64,000 nucleotides of DNA from Heterocephalus glaber. Lineage: Eukaryota > Chordata > Mammalia > Rodentia > Bathyergidae. A program made the translations under genes and the position numbers. The notes below the pieces were generated by a model. It worked only from the letters and a program-made list of their open reading frames with translations, made no database searches and was not told the DNA's origin. The stretch spans positions 16,810,007 to 16,874,006 of the forward strand of contig NW_004624734.1 of assembly GCF_000247695.1 (NCBI RefSeq), written 5' to 3'. Positions 11,830-22,909 of the stretch are shown in pieces (position 1 is the stretch's first letter; each line of letters begins with the position of its first letter).

Positions 11830-12263
11830 AGAAGGCTGAGGTGACCAACAGTGGTGAGTGAGAGAGTTAGTCATGCTTATGTAGTGAAGCCTCCATTACA
11901 AATCCAGCACAACCCGGTTTGGCTGAGGTTCTGTGGAGCTAGGCAGTGGCGTGCCTGGATAGCACACACATGGAAGCTCTGTTCTTTTTCTCTCACACCT
12001 CACCCTATGATGTTTGTCTGTATACTTTAGTATAGACTTGGTTAAAAACCAATATATATATTTTATGTATATATTTATATATACATAAAATGTGTTCCTG
12101 AGTCCTCTGAGCTTCTCTAATAAATTAATTTAACCCAAGGAGTGGGCCAATACATCAGAAGCATAGGTCCCAGCCTGTGTTGACTGTTGGCATCTGAAGT
12201 GGAGGCAGCTTTATGTTCGCAACCTCCACTTGTGGTATCTGATGTCATTTAGAGGACACCCAG
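11830..12263 (+). mobile_element. Older ERV-derived LTR, 5' part (split by nested LTR)
   Basis: Blocks in order are tagtgaagcctccattacaa, catggaagctctgttctttt, accctatgatgtttgtctgt, tgttcctgagtcctctgagc, taataaattaatttaaccca, aggagtgggcc, ggcatctgaagtggaggcag and agaggacacccag. This order is familiar from mammalian ERV LTR/flank consensuses. At 12263 it is interrupted by a MaLR LTR and resumes at 12629. No viral gene is present. The exact family is not certain. Confidence 0.55.
12061..12090. repeat. Perfect 12-bp inverted repeat
   Basis: ttttatgtatat at 12061-12072 and its exact reverse complement atatacataaaa at 12079-12090 are separated by 6 bases (atttat). It is fully A/T-rich apart from one G:C pair per arm. 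The site could extrude as a hairpin or cruciform and lies in the outer LTR copy. Confidence 0.9.
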
Positions 12264-12623
12264 TGTGTTAGTTACTTTTATCTCATTGCTGAGACAAAAT
12301 ACCTGGCATCCAAAGTTGAAAGGGAAGGGGTTTATTTGACTTACAGTTTGGAGAGGTTTCAGTCCCTACTCAGTTGGCTCCAAGGCAAGGATGGCAAACA
12401 GGCCTCATAGGGGAGAAACAACACGGGGAGCACAAGGCACCAAAAGTAAGAAGGGAAATTCAACAGCGTCTCCCTGTCCCTTTTATCTTATTCAGACTGC
12501 TTAGGGTGCGTGGCACTCACCCTGAATCCCAGTGCCCTCGGGTCTAACCCAATCACGAATCAATCACATACTCTATGAAAAGGCATGTGGCTTTGGGAGA
12601 ACATCTAATCACAAGCCATAACA
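12264..12623 (-). mobile_element. Solo MaLR LTR with intact ends and TSD
   Basis: This 360-bp LTR reads TGTTATGGCTTG...CTAACACA on the minus strand, i.e. with 5'-TG...CA-3' termini. It contains the typical MaLR blocks (plus strand: gagacaaaatacctggcatc, ggggtttatttgacttacag, taacccaatcacgaatcaat). It is flanked by an exact 5-bp target-site duplication cccag at 12259-12263 and 12624-12628, the length typical of ERVL-class insertion. It is a solo LTR with no internal retroviral sequence. It lies inside an older LTR that continues on both sides. Confidence 0.88.
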
Positions 12624-12740
12624 CCCAGCCAGCGTCTCCAAGAGAAAAATACAGATTGACTTGGTTGTTGGTGGGGAGAAATCCCATACCTTTTGCTGGC
12701 CAGAGGTAAAGTCTTCATATTGTACTAAATGTGAGCATAA
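12624..12740 (+). mobile_element. Older ERV-derived LTR, 3' part
   Basis: Begins with the right target-site copy cccag and continues with cagcgtctccaagaga, ttggttgttggtggggagaa and cccatacctttt. This fits the continuation of the block interrupted at 12263 ('gaggacacccagctggtgtc', then 'tggtgtgtggggaaaacccc'). The end is approximate. Confidence 0.5.
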
Positions 12741-12960
12741 GAAAGTTCTCTTTATTTCCTATCCCAACATATATCCTGCATTGTTTGGAAAGATCCTTCT
12801 GCTATGTCATAAGTTCAGTCTGGACATCGTATCTTCCAGGCAACTAGCTTGGCTCATGTACTGCTATAATTTTTCTTGTCATTTTAAGATTACTATTTAC
12901 TGTTATATCTTTCCATGTCTCTAATTTGTTTCCTTCTAGTTAAAAAAAAAACTATTGGAA

Positions 12961-13153
12961 GTCAGGTGTGGTGGCCCACTCTTGTAACCCCAAGACTCTA
13001 GGAGGCTGAGGCAGGACGATAGCAGGTTTAAGACCACCCCAGGCAACTTAGTAACTTAATGATAACCTGTCCCAAAATAAAAAGAAAACAAAAACTGTTG
13101 GAGGTGTAGCTAAATATGAAGATCCTGGGTTCAAACCCCAGCTACCTCCTCTA
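12961..13153 (+). mobile_element. B1-dID composite SINE
   Basis: The left half is B1/7SL-like: ggtgtggtggcccactcttg, taaccccaagactctaggag, gctgaggcaggacgatagca, ggcaacttagtaacttaatg. An A-rich linker leads to an ID/tRNA-like right half with ggaggtgtagctaaatatga and the B-box-like gggttcaaaccccagctacc. More diverged than the copy at 9984-10161. I could not identify a convincing target-site duplication. Confidence 0.72.
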
Positions 13154-13194
13154 CAAGGTGCCCTTTAGGAAAGTAAAAAAGGTACATGTGTCAG

Positions 13195-13560
13195 AGGATG
13201 CATTTGTTGGAGTATACTGTGTGTATTTCTCCTTGTTGGACCCAGTACCTGATGCCCACAGTTTAAAGAATGAGAGGCTTAATTTAGCTCATGTTTTAAA
13301 TAGATTGGGCCCATGGTCAGCTGTCTGTCCTTGTGGCAGAGGGCATAGAGGACAAAGCTGTTCAATTCATGGCTGCTGGGCTGCAGGACCATGGAACAGC
13401 ACAGAGGAAGGAGTAGGGGCCCCAGAAAGGGCCCAGGACCCCATAATATCCCCCCAGACAACTGAGACCTATGCCCCACCAGTCTGTGGGGTGGATCCCA
13501 AAGCCAACCAAGCTCACAGCCCACCCTAACCTAACAACAGATAAGTGGCCTAACAAGAAT
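13195..13560 (-). mobile_element. Possible degraded MaLR-type LTR
   Basis: The plus-strand order (ggacccagtacctgatgccc, gagaggcttaatttagctca, gattgggcccatggtcagct, gtggcagagggcatagagga) resembles the minus-strand MaLR layout of a 'ttatttggctcacggttt' block followed by 'gggttcatggcaggag'. Termini are not clear. The overlapping 137-codon ORF and its opposite-strand partners have no recognisable domain and are treated as chance openings. Confidence 0.35.
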
Positions 13561-13739
13561 TTTGCTCTATCTGATAGCATTTTCTTATTTAGATATTTAA
13601 ACTACCTATATTTTCTGGAAATACCTACCTATCTGGAAAACAGGATGTGAAGAATGGGCTTTAACACAGGCAACACTCTTAAATAATCATTAATCTATTG
13701 AATCAGTTGATCACAATCTTTTTAAAAATTGGTGTATCC

Positions 13740-14480
13740 GAAAACTCTGCAGTGTTTATTGGGACTCCTGGATTTCAGTTCGGGGTTCAACACTAACCAG
13801 CTAGAGTTAGAACAACCCATGGGGTTAAGACTTCAGGCCCCATAATGGCCCTCACTTCAGCTACCAGTCATAAACAGGGTCCCCAGCACTTCTGCCTAAT
13901 TGAATATAAACTGGGGGGTCTCTAGGACCCTTCTTTGGGCTTCACAATTCACTAGAATGACTCAGAACTCAGCAAAGCACTATGCCTACAATGGCCCTTT
14001 TATTATAAAGGACACAACTTTCAAATTGAAAGAAATACCCGGGGCAAGGGATGGGACGGGGAAGAGCAGAGTCTTCCTGCCCCTTCCTGCTCTGCCCCTT
14101 CCACCACTTTAATTTGAACCCACCTGAAGCTTCCTACATGTCTTTCTTTAAGAGGTTTTGTCAACGTTTTATTACATAAATATAATTAGTTAAATCACTG
14201 ACAATTGGTGATTGGTTTCCTACCTCTCCCTGCTTCTCATGGTCAGAAAGAGTCTGAAATTTCTAAACTTCCAATTGAGTGGTTTGTTTCTCTGGCAACC
14301 AGACCCCATCCTAGAGCCACCTAGGGACCTGGTAAGAATCACCTCATTAGCATAAAACCAGGTGTGATCAAATGGGTCTTGTTATGAGTTATACAACCTT
14401 TGAGAATACCCAAGGAACTCTTAAGCCACTTCCTGGTCCTTTCTGCTTCTGATAGTGATTTAATCGGCTTTGAATTAATG
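13740..14480 (-). mobile_element. ERVL-type LTR, MER21-like (probable)
   Basis: Recognisable blocks are attcactagaatgactcaga, atggcccttttattataaag, acgttttattacataaat, aaatcactgacaattggtga, agtggtttgtttctctggca, accagaccccatcctagagc, taagaatcacctcattagca and aaccaggtgtgatcaaatgg. This order is familiar from a mammalian ERVL LTR class (MER21-like). A minus-strand polyadenylation-like aataaa would lie near 13758, which suggests minus orientation. No viral gene is present. Confidence 0.5.
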
Positions 14481-14639
14481 GGCAGTTTATAAAGGCTCTC
14501 CAGGGATTCTACTCTCCAAATAGGGTTGAAAACTACTCTAAATATGCAAAGAGCAGAGGGTGAGTGGGGGATGTTTAGTATTTGATAGCAAATTTACAAA
14601 ACATTTTTGAACTATGGTCCATGAACCATGGTCAAAGTT

Positions 14640-14860
14640 GAAGGAACAAAAGGAAACCAGGCACGTTCTTCCCATATGGAGCTTATAATGCAATAAGAAA
14701 GACAAAAATTGTCTGCCTATGGCAAGTGAGAGGGAACTGAAAAGTGCAGGTGGAGAATGCTGTGGGAGCATGGAGCAAAGCCCTGGGAGAGAGAGAGGAA
14801 GGACCTGGCCAGCCAAGATTTCCTTGAGGAAAAGACACTGATGGGAATCCTAAAACAGTA
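14640..14860 (+). repeat. Ancient mammal-wide repeat fragment (weak)
   Basis: Contains catatggagcttataatgca, agacaaaaattgtctgccta, a ggagcatggagcaaagccct stretch and tttccttgaggaaaagacac. This is the arrangement of the same ancient repeat class as 16775-17590. The resemblance is loose. Confidence 0.35.
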
Positions 14861-14924
14861 GTTATCCAATCATCAAAAGGCAATGGGTTGGTTTTTCTCT
14901 ATGATTGCTGCTCAGTGAGAGGAT

Positions 14925-15068
14925 CATGAGACAGTGGCATCAGCTTTACTCAGGAGCTACTGTAGAGGCAGAGAACCAGACCATGCCTCAGGGATGCTAC
15001 TTCACTGTGGCACCTCCCTCACATCTCCAGGTAAATCCCAAGCAAATCAGGTTTGAGAAGTACAACTC
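14925..15068. mobile_element. MER5-like hAT-Charlie MITE fragment
   Basis: Blocks gtggcatcagctttactcag, gagctactgtagaggcagag, aaccagaccatgcctcaggg and the terminal gtttgagaagtac resemble MER5A read from its far terminus ('ggcatcagcatcacctggga', 'cagaatctcaggccccaccc', 'ctttgagaaccactg'). About 145 bp, no coding capacity. Confidence 0.45.
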
Positions 15069-15524
15069 CTGGCTGCCTCTCAAAAGAAACTGTGTGTGAA
15101 TTCCTCCATGAGAACCCAAAGGCAGTGCTCCGCCCCGTCCCCAAGAGGGTGACTGACTGCACAAATATTCCTATTATTCCTTAAATTACACTAGGAACTT
15201 TCCAATAAAATCATATTTTGCTTAAATTTGTAAGATTCACATCCAATTTCTCCTAAGAAAAGTGCCCTAACTGGTGTTCTCTTTCATTGCCAAAATGCCA
15301 GGAAAAAATGACCAAAACCCAAATTATACATCACATTTTCAATTCACTATTTAATAATATATTTCTAGCATTTCTCATATCCATATGTGGTCTGAATAAT
15401 TTAACACCGACATAGTTTAAAATCAATTAGTTTTGATTGGGGTTAAGAATCTGGTGCATTTGGTTGTTTTAGTGATTTTTTTCACTTTTCAGTTGTATAT
15501 GTTTAGTTTATGAGGACTGCGTTG

Positions 15525-16030
15525 TCTGTAGTTACATAAGAAATTTTCCAAAATATAAGAGCTTAAGACCATAACAAATACTATCCCACAGTTTCAATGG
15601 GCTAAGAATTTGTGAGCAGCTTAACTGGGTCATTTTGTGCAGCATTTGTCATTAGGTCACAGTCAGGAGGGTGGTGAGGGAAACGTCTGGGCATGTTGAA
15701 GGCACATGCTCATCACTGTCATATTTATCCTGGCTGCTGGGAGGAGCCCTTATTCGTGCCATGGACTGCTCTGCAGATATACTTGAATGTACTGACACCA
15801 TGAGAGTTGATTTCTCCTAGGGAAAGTGATCCATAAAAGCAAGGAGAAATAACAATATCTTTTATGAATTAGGACCTGAAGTCATAATTTATACTATACC
15901 TGGAATCTATTGATTATGGTTTAGTGGAGTGAGGCTGCTCATAGGACTGTGAATACCACGAGGGAAGAATGGCCTGAGCATGGCTTGATGTTGAATGGAA
16001 AGGTCCATTCCTTTCTGCTCCCAGCTGTTA
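15525..16030. repeat. Ancient interspersed repeat, family unassigned
   Basis: The order ttacataagaaattttccaa, aatataagagcttaagacca, atcccacagtttcaatgggc, taagaatttgtgagcagctt and agcaaggagaaataacaata resembles a common old mammalian repeat beginning 'taacaaattaccacaaactt' with a 'cacagtttctgtgggtcag' block. It is very diverged. It may be MaLR- or L1M-derived. Confidence 0.3.
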
Positions 16031-16204
16031 TTTAAAATAAGGACCAAATGTAATAACATATCAAACATCTTCTAATGATACAAATATGGTGATTTTCTTG
16101 AAGCTGACCTTCAGAAATTCTGTGTGTGAGTTACTTTAATATATATGATAATACTAATGTTAGAGGTATTATATCAAACAGTTATATAATACTTAAACTA
16201 GCAA

Positions 16205-16360
16205 TATCATATCTGATAGCTACATACACTTGATGTGTGCCATGCACTGTTCTACTGACTTTCTGTTTATTAATGGAATATCCTTTCAACAAACCCATAC
16301 ATATTAATTTTGTCCCTATTTGGCAAAGGAAGAAACCAAGTTACAGAGATTGAACAAGCA
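16205..16360 (+). repeat. MIR SINE fragment
   Basis: The order acttgatgtgtgccatgcac, tgttctactgactttctgtt, tattttgtccctatttggca, aaggaagaaaccaagttaca and gagattgaaca matches plus-strand MIR ('tatgtgccaggcactgttct', 'tcccattttacagatgagga', 'aactgaggcacagagaggtt'). Confidence 0.55.
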
Positions 16361-16431
16361 GTATTGTTCATGTTTTTCCTACCTGTTCATATTAACACTC
16401 TTGATTTTGTATTAAATAATAGAGGAAGTAG

Positions 16432-16526
16432 GGGTGGGGATTTAGCTCAGTGGTTCCGCCACCTGCCTTGCAAGCACAAGATCCTGAGTTGGATCTCTTG
16501 TATCATAAATAAATAAATAAAAATAA
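16432..16526 (+). mobile_element. ID-type SINE (copy 1)
   Basis: A tRNA-derived SINE with A box tagctcagtgg and a decayed B box (gagttggatctc), followed by an (aaat)n tail. A 9-bp target-site duplication aggaagtag at 16423-16431 and 16527-16535 defines it exactly. The tail carries non-A interruptions and the B box is changed, so this copy is older than the one at 27227-27321. Confidence 0.93.
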
Positions 16527-16774
16527 AGGAAGTAGAAAGTTAAGGCATGGCAGTGTGGGTGACAAGCACATGCATTTCTTAGGAAATAAGGAGTACCTAT
16601 AAGATCCAGTATTGGAAAGCAAGGTACATAGCTATAGGAAATTTAAAAATATACAGGTTTAGCTGTCAGGATCCTTGAAATGCAATCAATGAAAAAGGAA
16701 AAAGTGCAAAATAGTTTTATTTTAGGTCATTTTCTAAAATGTTCAATAAACTATATTACATATTTTAGATTAAT

Positions 16775-17590
16775 TCATTAAATAAACATTAATTGAACAT
16801 CTACTGCGTGCTAGGTCCTGGGGTAGGACCTGGAACACGACAGTGAGCAAAGTAAGCGAAGTTCCTCATCTACATGGAGCTTATATTCTAATCATAGGAG
16901 ATAGACATAAATTATATAAGTTAATGTTAATAAAACAGTAGGCTAGATATGGCTATGAGTTAAAGGCAAAGAATTAAGCACAGATAAAGGATAAGAAATG
17001 TTAGTGGTGGGAAAGGGAGGAAATAGACTATCCATGGAAGATCTGACTGAGCAGGTGAGTCAGTGGATATATGAGAGCTTGACCTGAACAACAGCATTCT
17101 AAGCAAAAAGATCAACAAGGGCAAATGCTTGGGAGTGTACATATGCATTGCAGTTTTGAGGAACAAAAGAAAAAAGGGAGAGAGATTATTGCAGAATAAA
17201 TAAGAGGGAAGCACAGGAAATGAGTTCAGATTTAGAAGTCGGGACATAGAGTAATGAGCACAGTTTGTGGATGGGTTTGGGGGTTACAGTAATGACTTGC
17301 TGGGATCCTGCTGCTTCTGTACTGCAAACAGGTTGAATGAAAACAAGGGGAACAGAAACCCAGGTGGGGACTTCTTAGCCATTCAGGTAAAAGGTGATTG
17401 TGCTTGACCTGTGGAGTAGCGGCAGGGTGTGAGAAGCAGGAGACAGACTGGAACACGTATTTGAAAATAGCTACTTTCCCCTCTTTCATTATCATTGTGG
17501 AGCTGAGGGCACAGGTGTAGTTAAGGACAGCAGCTCTGGTGGAGTGGAAGTAGAATGATTTTATCGGGGTAAAAGGAGCCAGATTCACTT
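16775..17590 (+). repeat. Long ancient mammal-wide repeat copy
   Basis: Starts with ttgaacatctactgcgtgct, aggtcctggggtaggacc, catctacatggagcttatat and continues through gggcaaatgcttgggagt, ttgaggaacaaaag and ggagagagattattgcaga to about 17590. The order follows a roughly 0.8-1 kb ancient mammalian repeat ('actatgtgccaggcactgtt ... catggagcttacattctag ... gcaaaggccctgaggcagg ... gaggaacagcaaggaggc'). I cannot confirm its formal family name (LINE/L2-like class is one possibility). Two minus-strand ORFs of 95 and 118 codons here are chance openings. Confidence 0.5.
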
Positions 17591-17599
17591 AAGATTGCT

Positions 17600-20500
17600 G
17601 CTGGATGGTTTGGGAAAGTACACAAATCCCACTACCTACAAAAAGAAGCCTATGTAAGACAAAAGGGATTTTGATGATATACTGAGTTGCTGGGAAAAGC
17701 TTCAAAAGTATAAAGATTTTTTTTTAAAAAAGGGTACTCTCAGGTTTCAGAGGGGTGTTCTTTCAAAAAGTGACAACTGACTAATCATCAAAGAAAAGCT
17801 TGGCAAATACTCTTGACAGCAAAATAAAAAGTGGCCCCCAAAAGATCAATAAGTAAATTTGTCAAATAAAGTCAACTTGTTTCTAGAATTTTCAGCTAGC
17901 TAATTGTAGACATATTCAAATGCAAGCCAAAATTAAATTAGATTATCAATATTTTCTCTCCAACTCAAAGAAAACACAAGGTGTAATACAATGTATATTA
18001 ATATAAAAAAAATCCAAGGTAGTAAGAGATTCAGCACCTTACTCTGAAATCTCCAGCAAGATTAAAACAAAAAATATATTACTTAAGGGGTAAGTTAAGG
18101 TTTTCTGAAATGATTATTTATCCTGCGAACATTTAAGTCTTTACCGCAAAACCAAATGCTAATAAGTAATTCCCAAAACATTTTCAGTGCTTTTCTTTGT
18201 CAACATTTGAATCACTGATAACATTATAAAATTTGTTATCATACACCTGGAAAAATGATGAAGGTAATGTAATATATCCTTCTTGACTCCCACCTGTTTA
18301 ACAAATGAAATAAATGTAGAACATGGAAGTGAACAATTCATTCAATGAGAGCATGGCTAATTAGTTTCAATGTTGGGGCTGAAAAGCAAAGGACTCTTTC
18401 ATAATTTTTGTTTTTATCTCATGCTAATGCAACTACAGTTGCATTCAAAAATTGATGAGTGGTAGTTTTTATTTCACTAAAATATCAAAGATGCATGTGA
18501 TTCCTGTTTGAAATCACATTGGCATCTAGCCATGTTCTGTAAGTTCAGGTGTAAGGGAAACATGAGGCTGTTATCTCCTTTCCTGTGACAGAAATGCAAA
18601 CTCATGACCCTGCCATCCTTGAAGCAAATGGGAGAAGCTCATCAACCATGTAGAGAGAAATCTGTTTCACTCACACCTGCATCTTCAGGGCCATACAGTC
18701 CCTGGTGTGCAAAAGACACTCAATACATTATCACTAAATGGATAAGCAGATTTCTCCTTCCTTAATGTCAACCTAATCCCAAAACCCAGAAAAAGATAAG
18801 TCACATGGATTAAAGTGCAATGATACCTTGCAGTTTCTCCTGGATAACTGGTCTGCCTCTGCGAGGATGAAGATGGAGACTTTTTAAAACCTGTGTGCAT
18901 TTAATAATTTTTTTAATAGCAAGGGAGGTTTTTTAACACTGATAAAGAGCTGAAGATTGTGTGGCAGGATTCTCCTCCAGATGTGAGAAGAGAAGAAATG
19001 GCGTGAATGCTGATAAGAAGGAATAAAAGAAATAGTGCACCAGTTGCTATTCTTTTGAGTCTGCTTGTGATACACTTGATCCCATAACAATTGGGTTAAA
19101 AGTGCTATTTTGGACCTGTGTGTTTTAAACTCTGGTCTTGTGAAATCCTATCTGTTAAGCTCTACTCCTAGTCCTTACATTAGCTATAAGCCTTTAGACC
19201 TTCATTTTCAAGTGGAAAGGAAGTATTATGAATGTGTTTCCTTGACAAAATAGAACACGTATAGATGGTTTATTTTTCCACCATCACCAGTACGCAAGAG
19301 CAATTGCATCTGTTACTGAAACTTTTGTTTTCCAAGATGAAATTCAATTGTGAATAGTCAACTGAACAACTTTAAAATCTGTTTACTATGCAAGAGATTT
19401 CAAACAAGATTTGATACAAAGAGATGCTACTTACTCCATAGCTGTTTGACTCCTTTAAATATATTGCCAGAATGCAGCTGCCCATTAGAGTGCTCTGCCA
19501 TCATTTATTTCCTTCTATCCAGCCATGCATAGGTAATAATTTGCTGCCAAGAAAATGACCAAAATGGAGTCTTTTTGTAAATATTAAATTTTTAAAAGTC
19601 GTATTTTACACAGGCGTGGTGCATCCCACAGGGGAAAAATGGCTCCAATCATGACAGAATGGATACTAACTTCTTGAGTCAATTACTTAAACATTTATGG
19701 GATATTGCTTAATATAAGTGTGACCACACAGAGGTCCACTGCTTCCCTCTTTTCTTCCCTCTTATTTGCCTGGATCCAGCACTAGTAGGTTACAGATGAG
19801 GTAGTTGGTTTGCATGCAATATTTTAAAGGGAGGCAAAATCTCCTTAATTAAGATGAACACCAGTAATTTGTGCACTGAACCACGTGAGCATCAGAGGTA
19901 AAAGGAAAAAGATCAGTAATATGATCCTGTGTTTACGTAAAATGTTGATATGTTCTGTTATGTAATTTGTATTACTTAAGATTTTAAAGTATTGCATTGA
20001 ATAATTATTTGGTTGCTGAGTTCTGGGCATCTCTTACATTTTGCCCTGAGGCAGCATTCACTATTCTCCCCAGGTCACCTTGCATTGGCTCTGTCCGGAA
20101 GACTCTGGTTTTACCAAAAGGAAAGCAAGAAATATTCAAGGCTGCAAGGATTCCATTGCTTAATGTCAGTTCCCCAACAATTATTTGGAATGTTCAGCCT
20201 CTGAACAGCCTCTCCAGAAGTATAGCTCTTTGGGATTTTAGGACAAGGGATGTTAAGGAGAAAATTAATACTCTGAAATCTGTCACTCTGAAAGCTGAGG
20301 CCTCCTAAGGACCTCAAAGATTAAAAAATATATCAATGCTCTGAGTTTGAGCCTTCTTTACTACACCACAAGGGAAAACAATTAAACCACTGTGGTGGTG
20401 GAGAATGGTGTTTCCTCACACGGCCCATTCTAACCGGGATCTCTCAGAATGGTCTTCCTTCTACTGAAGCAGATTTGTCTTTCTTCTTTAAGTTTCACAC

Positions 20501-22230
20501 ATTGGCTCATGTTGAATCCCTTGAGCTATTATTACTTAACAAGACTAATCCCTTTTAAAATTTGAAGGCAGATAAACATTGGCATCCCTTTGAAACAAGT
20601 AATTTTCCTTTTGGACGTTTATCCTGAAGAGATAATTGTTAATTTCCTATTAAATGTTGTTTTGGAACTTGAACTCTGTTGAATTAAGAATGAAGTTTCT
20701 GGAAGCCAGTATCATCATATTTCATGCTCAGATCGGGTTCTTAGTGCTGAAAATGTGCTGATGTTTTCACTCCAGCTACCACCAGAAACTGCTGATGGAC
20801 TTTAAATAATTTGAAGGTTTAGAATCAACGCTTCATGGACTTTTCTCCTTAGATTTGGAGAGAAGCTCAAGCATCTTTGTTTTATAAAATCTGCCGAGGA
20901 GATTTGAATGTTCAGATAGGTTGACTACCACTTCTATCTTACATCGGGCTAAACAGGAGCATCCACATGTCCTTTACTTTCTCCAAGCTGGGCTAGAATA
21001 ACTCCACATTAAAATATTTTATTTTCTTTCCTCAAGAGAATTTTTAATTTTCTTCTTGGTATTTAAGCTTCTCCTGAAAGTACAATAATTGCTTTACTGC
21101 TGAAAATTGATTATGTGGGGGTTGACTACATTTCCTGGATTGCTCACAGGATAAACAAGTAGGCAAATACAGTGGCACCTCAAAGCATTGTGTGACAAGT
21201 ATTCTAAAAATCAGAAATCTAAGTGAATTTTCTGGATTTTAACTCGGGAAAAACACTCAGTTTAAAACACTCATATTAAAGTTAAAGATAATAATATTTA
21301 GCCACAAAAATTATGTGCCTGCACTGTTGTTTCTCTGGGGCAGTATGAGAACTCCGTGTTAAAAAAAAATGTTTTGGTGTGCTTACTTATTTCAGGGACT
21401 TGTATGCCAGTATAGAAGACAGGCATTACCATGAGAGCATTGTATTTTAATAAGAACTCCCATTATGATAATACTGCACTGACATATGCTGTGACATACA
21501 TGACATATGCTGTGAAGTATTTGATCAGTTTAAGAAAAAAATGTTAATTCAAACCAAGGGAGTTAAAATACTGCAGGTTAAACAGGTTTATCTGAGCTAA
21601 TATTTTTATTGGGGTTTCAAATTGATTAGAAGATAAGAAGTCTTTCTAATTATTATTTTAGGATAAACATTCAATGACTTAATGAATTTTTATTGTACCT
21701 GATTAAAAGTTGAGTTTAGACACAAAATCCAAGTTCTACAATAAGGAAAAAAATTATGTGAGGTCTTGCTGTCTGTTTATTTGGGCAGAATCAGAAGCAC
21801 TTTTAAATCTGGCTGTATTCCCTATTTTTAAACTATTTTCCATTTATAAGTGCATAATGGCCACAAGGAAATACCTTCAAGTTTTCTCTGCTACTCTGAA
21901 TTGGTTCTTTCAGGCGGATATAACTTACAGTTGAAATGCATGTCTTTAATTGAGAGTAATTTCATTTCTAGGATCCATCATACTTATGAGCAAGGGTTGT
22001 GTGCTAAACATTGTGCTCAGATCTCTAGATTCAGAGATGAATAAGTCATTCTTCTTATTCTCATATTTTTTTCATTAAGTCTCAAAAAGATGGCAGTGCT
22101 CTAATAGAGCTCAACTATTGGGAATACAAGGTGGCCCTCAATTATAGCTTGGATAGTTACACCAGTAAACCCCTTTTATCATATGTGATAAAATAGAATT
22201 TATCCATGATTTCCAGAAGAGAGAATTATA
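17600..22230. other. Mostly unassigned unique AT-rich DNA
   Basis: No gene and few recognisable repeats; one L2-like piece is listed separately at 18640-18745. A short direct repeat of tgacatatgctgtga occurs at about 21480-21515. ORFs are all below 105 codons and have no recognisable domains. The low repeat content over 4.6 kb is itself notable in this window. Confidence 0.5.
18640..18745 (+). repeat. L2 3'-end fragment (weak)
   Basis: The stretch cacacctgcatcttcagggc, catacagtccctggtgtgca, aaagacactcaatacattat, cactaaatgg parallels the L2 3' end ('cctagcacagtgcctggcac', 'atagtaggtgctcaataaat'). Confidence 0.4.
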
Positions 22231-22234
22231 GTTC

Positions 22235-22579
22235 TTGAGTGTTGATTACTTGAAATACTTCAACACCACCTATAGTAACCTATCTTGTGATGAGGATTTT
22301 GTTTTGAGTTCTCAAGAGTTAACAAAATTAATATCTATTAGAGAGAAATATCTGGATTTTAAAACAAGGTGTATTACTGCCATGCTTCCTGAATATATTG
22401 ACTTAATTGATCCCACCTGCGTCATTTGTCTAGCTTCAGGGAGAGTTATAGGTATAGGAATTAACTGGAACAGGATATTTGGAACTAACATATTTGGAAC
22501 TAACATATTTGGAACTAACATTTTTGGTAAAGCATCTTTCTGTGAATTTGCCTTGTTAAGCAAATTACTGCTGATTTGA
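22235..22579 (+). other. 114-codon ORF containing a 15-bp tandem repeat; function unknown
   Basis: An open frame of 114 codons runs from ATG at 22235. Three 15-bp units at 22475-22519 encode repeated IFGTN pentapeptides. There is no recognisable domain, signal peptide or splice context, and no credible promoter. The opposite strand is also open for 95 codons over the same DNA (22312-22599). In an AT-rich region this is most likely chance, so I do not call it a gene. Confidence 0.12.
22475..22525 (+). repeat. Three-copy 15-bp tandem repeat
   Basis: Units atatttggaactaac at 22475-22489, 22490-22504 and 22505-22519 are identical. A partial fourth unit (atttttgg) follows. Because the three full copies show no differences, the amplification is probably recent. 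The unit length is a multiple of three, so it keeps any frame open. Confidence 0.95.
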
Positions 22580-22909
22580 GGCCTTTGTACAGTAGTCAAA
22601 TCTCACTATAAATGTGGATTATCCTTGACCATTTTCCTTGAACTAGAAAAATCAGCATTGTCAACACAATCTACAAAATCACCAGTAAAGCCAGCAAAAA
22701 GGAGACATAAATGCAAGACCTTTTTTGAAACCCTCCATGCTATAATTGTTCAGAATGTCCTGGTGGCTTCACTGGGACAGAAACGGCTTTCACAGAATGC
22801 CCACCAGATGTGTTTTCACAGGCTGCTCTGCATCAGTAGTATTAAGGAATATCCATTATGGGTGTCTTTGGGCTGCTGTTTTGAATTGATTACAAAGTGT
22901 TCATGATGC

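Noticed and set aside
13116..13580. 137-codon ORF with overlapping minus ORFs
   Set aside because: It overlaps a SINE end and a possible LTR, and opposite-strand frames are open too; no domain was recognised.
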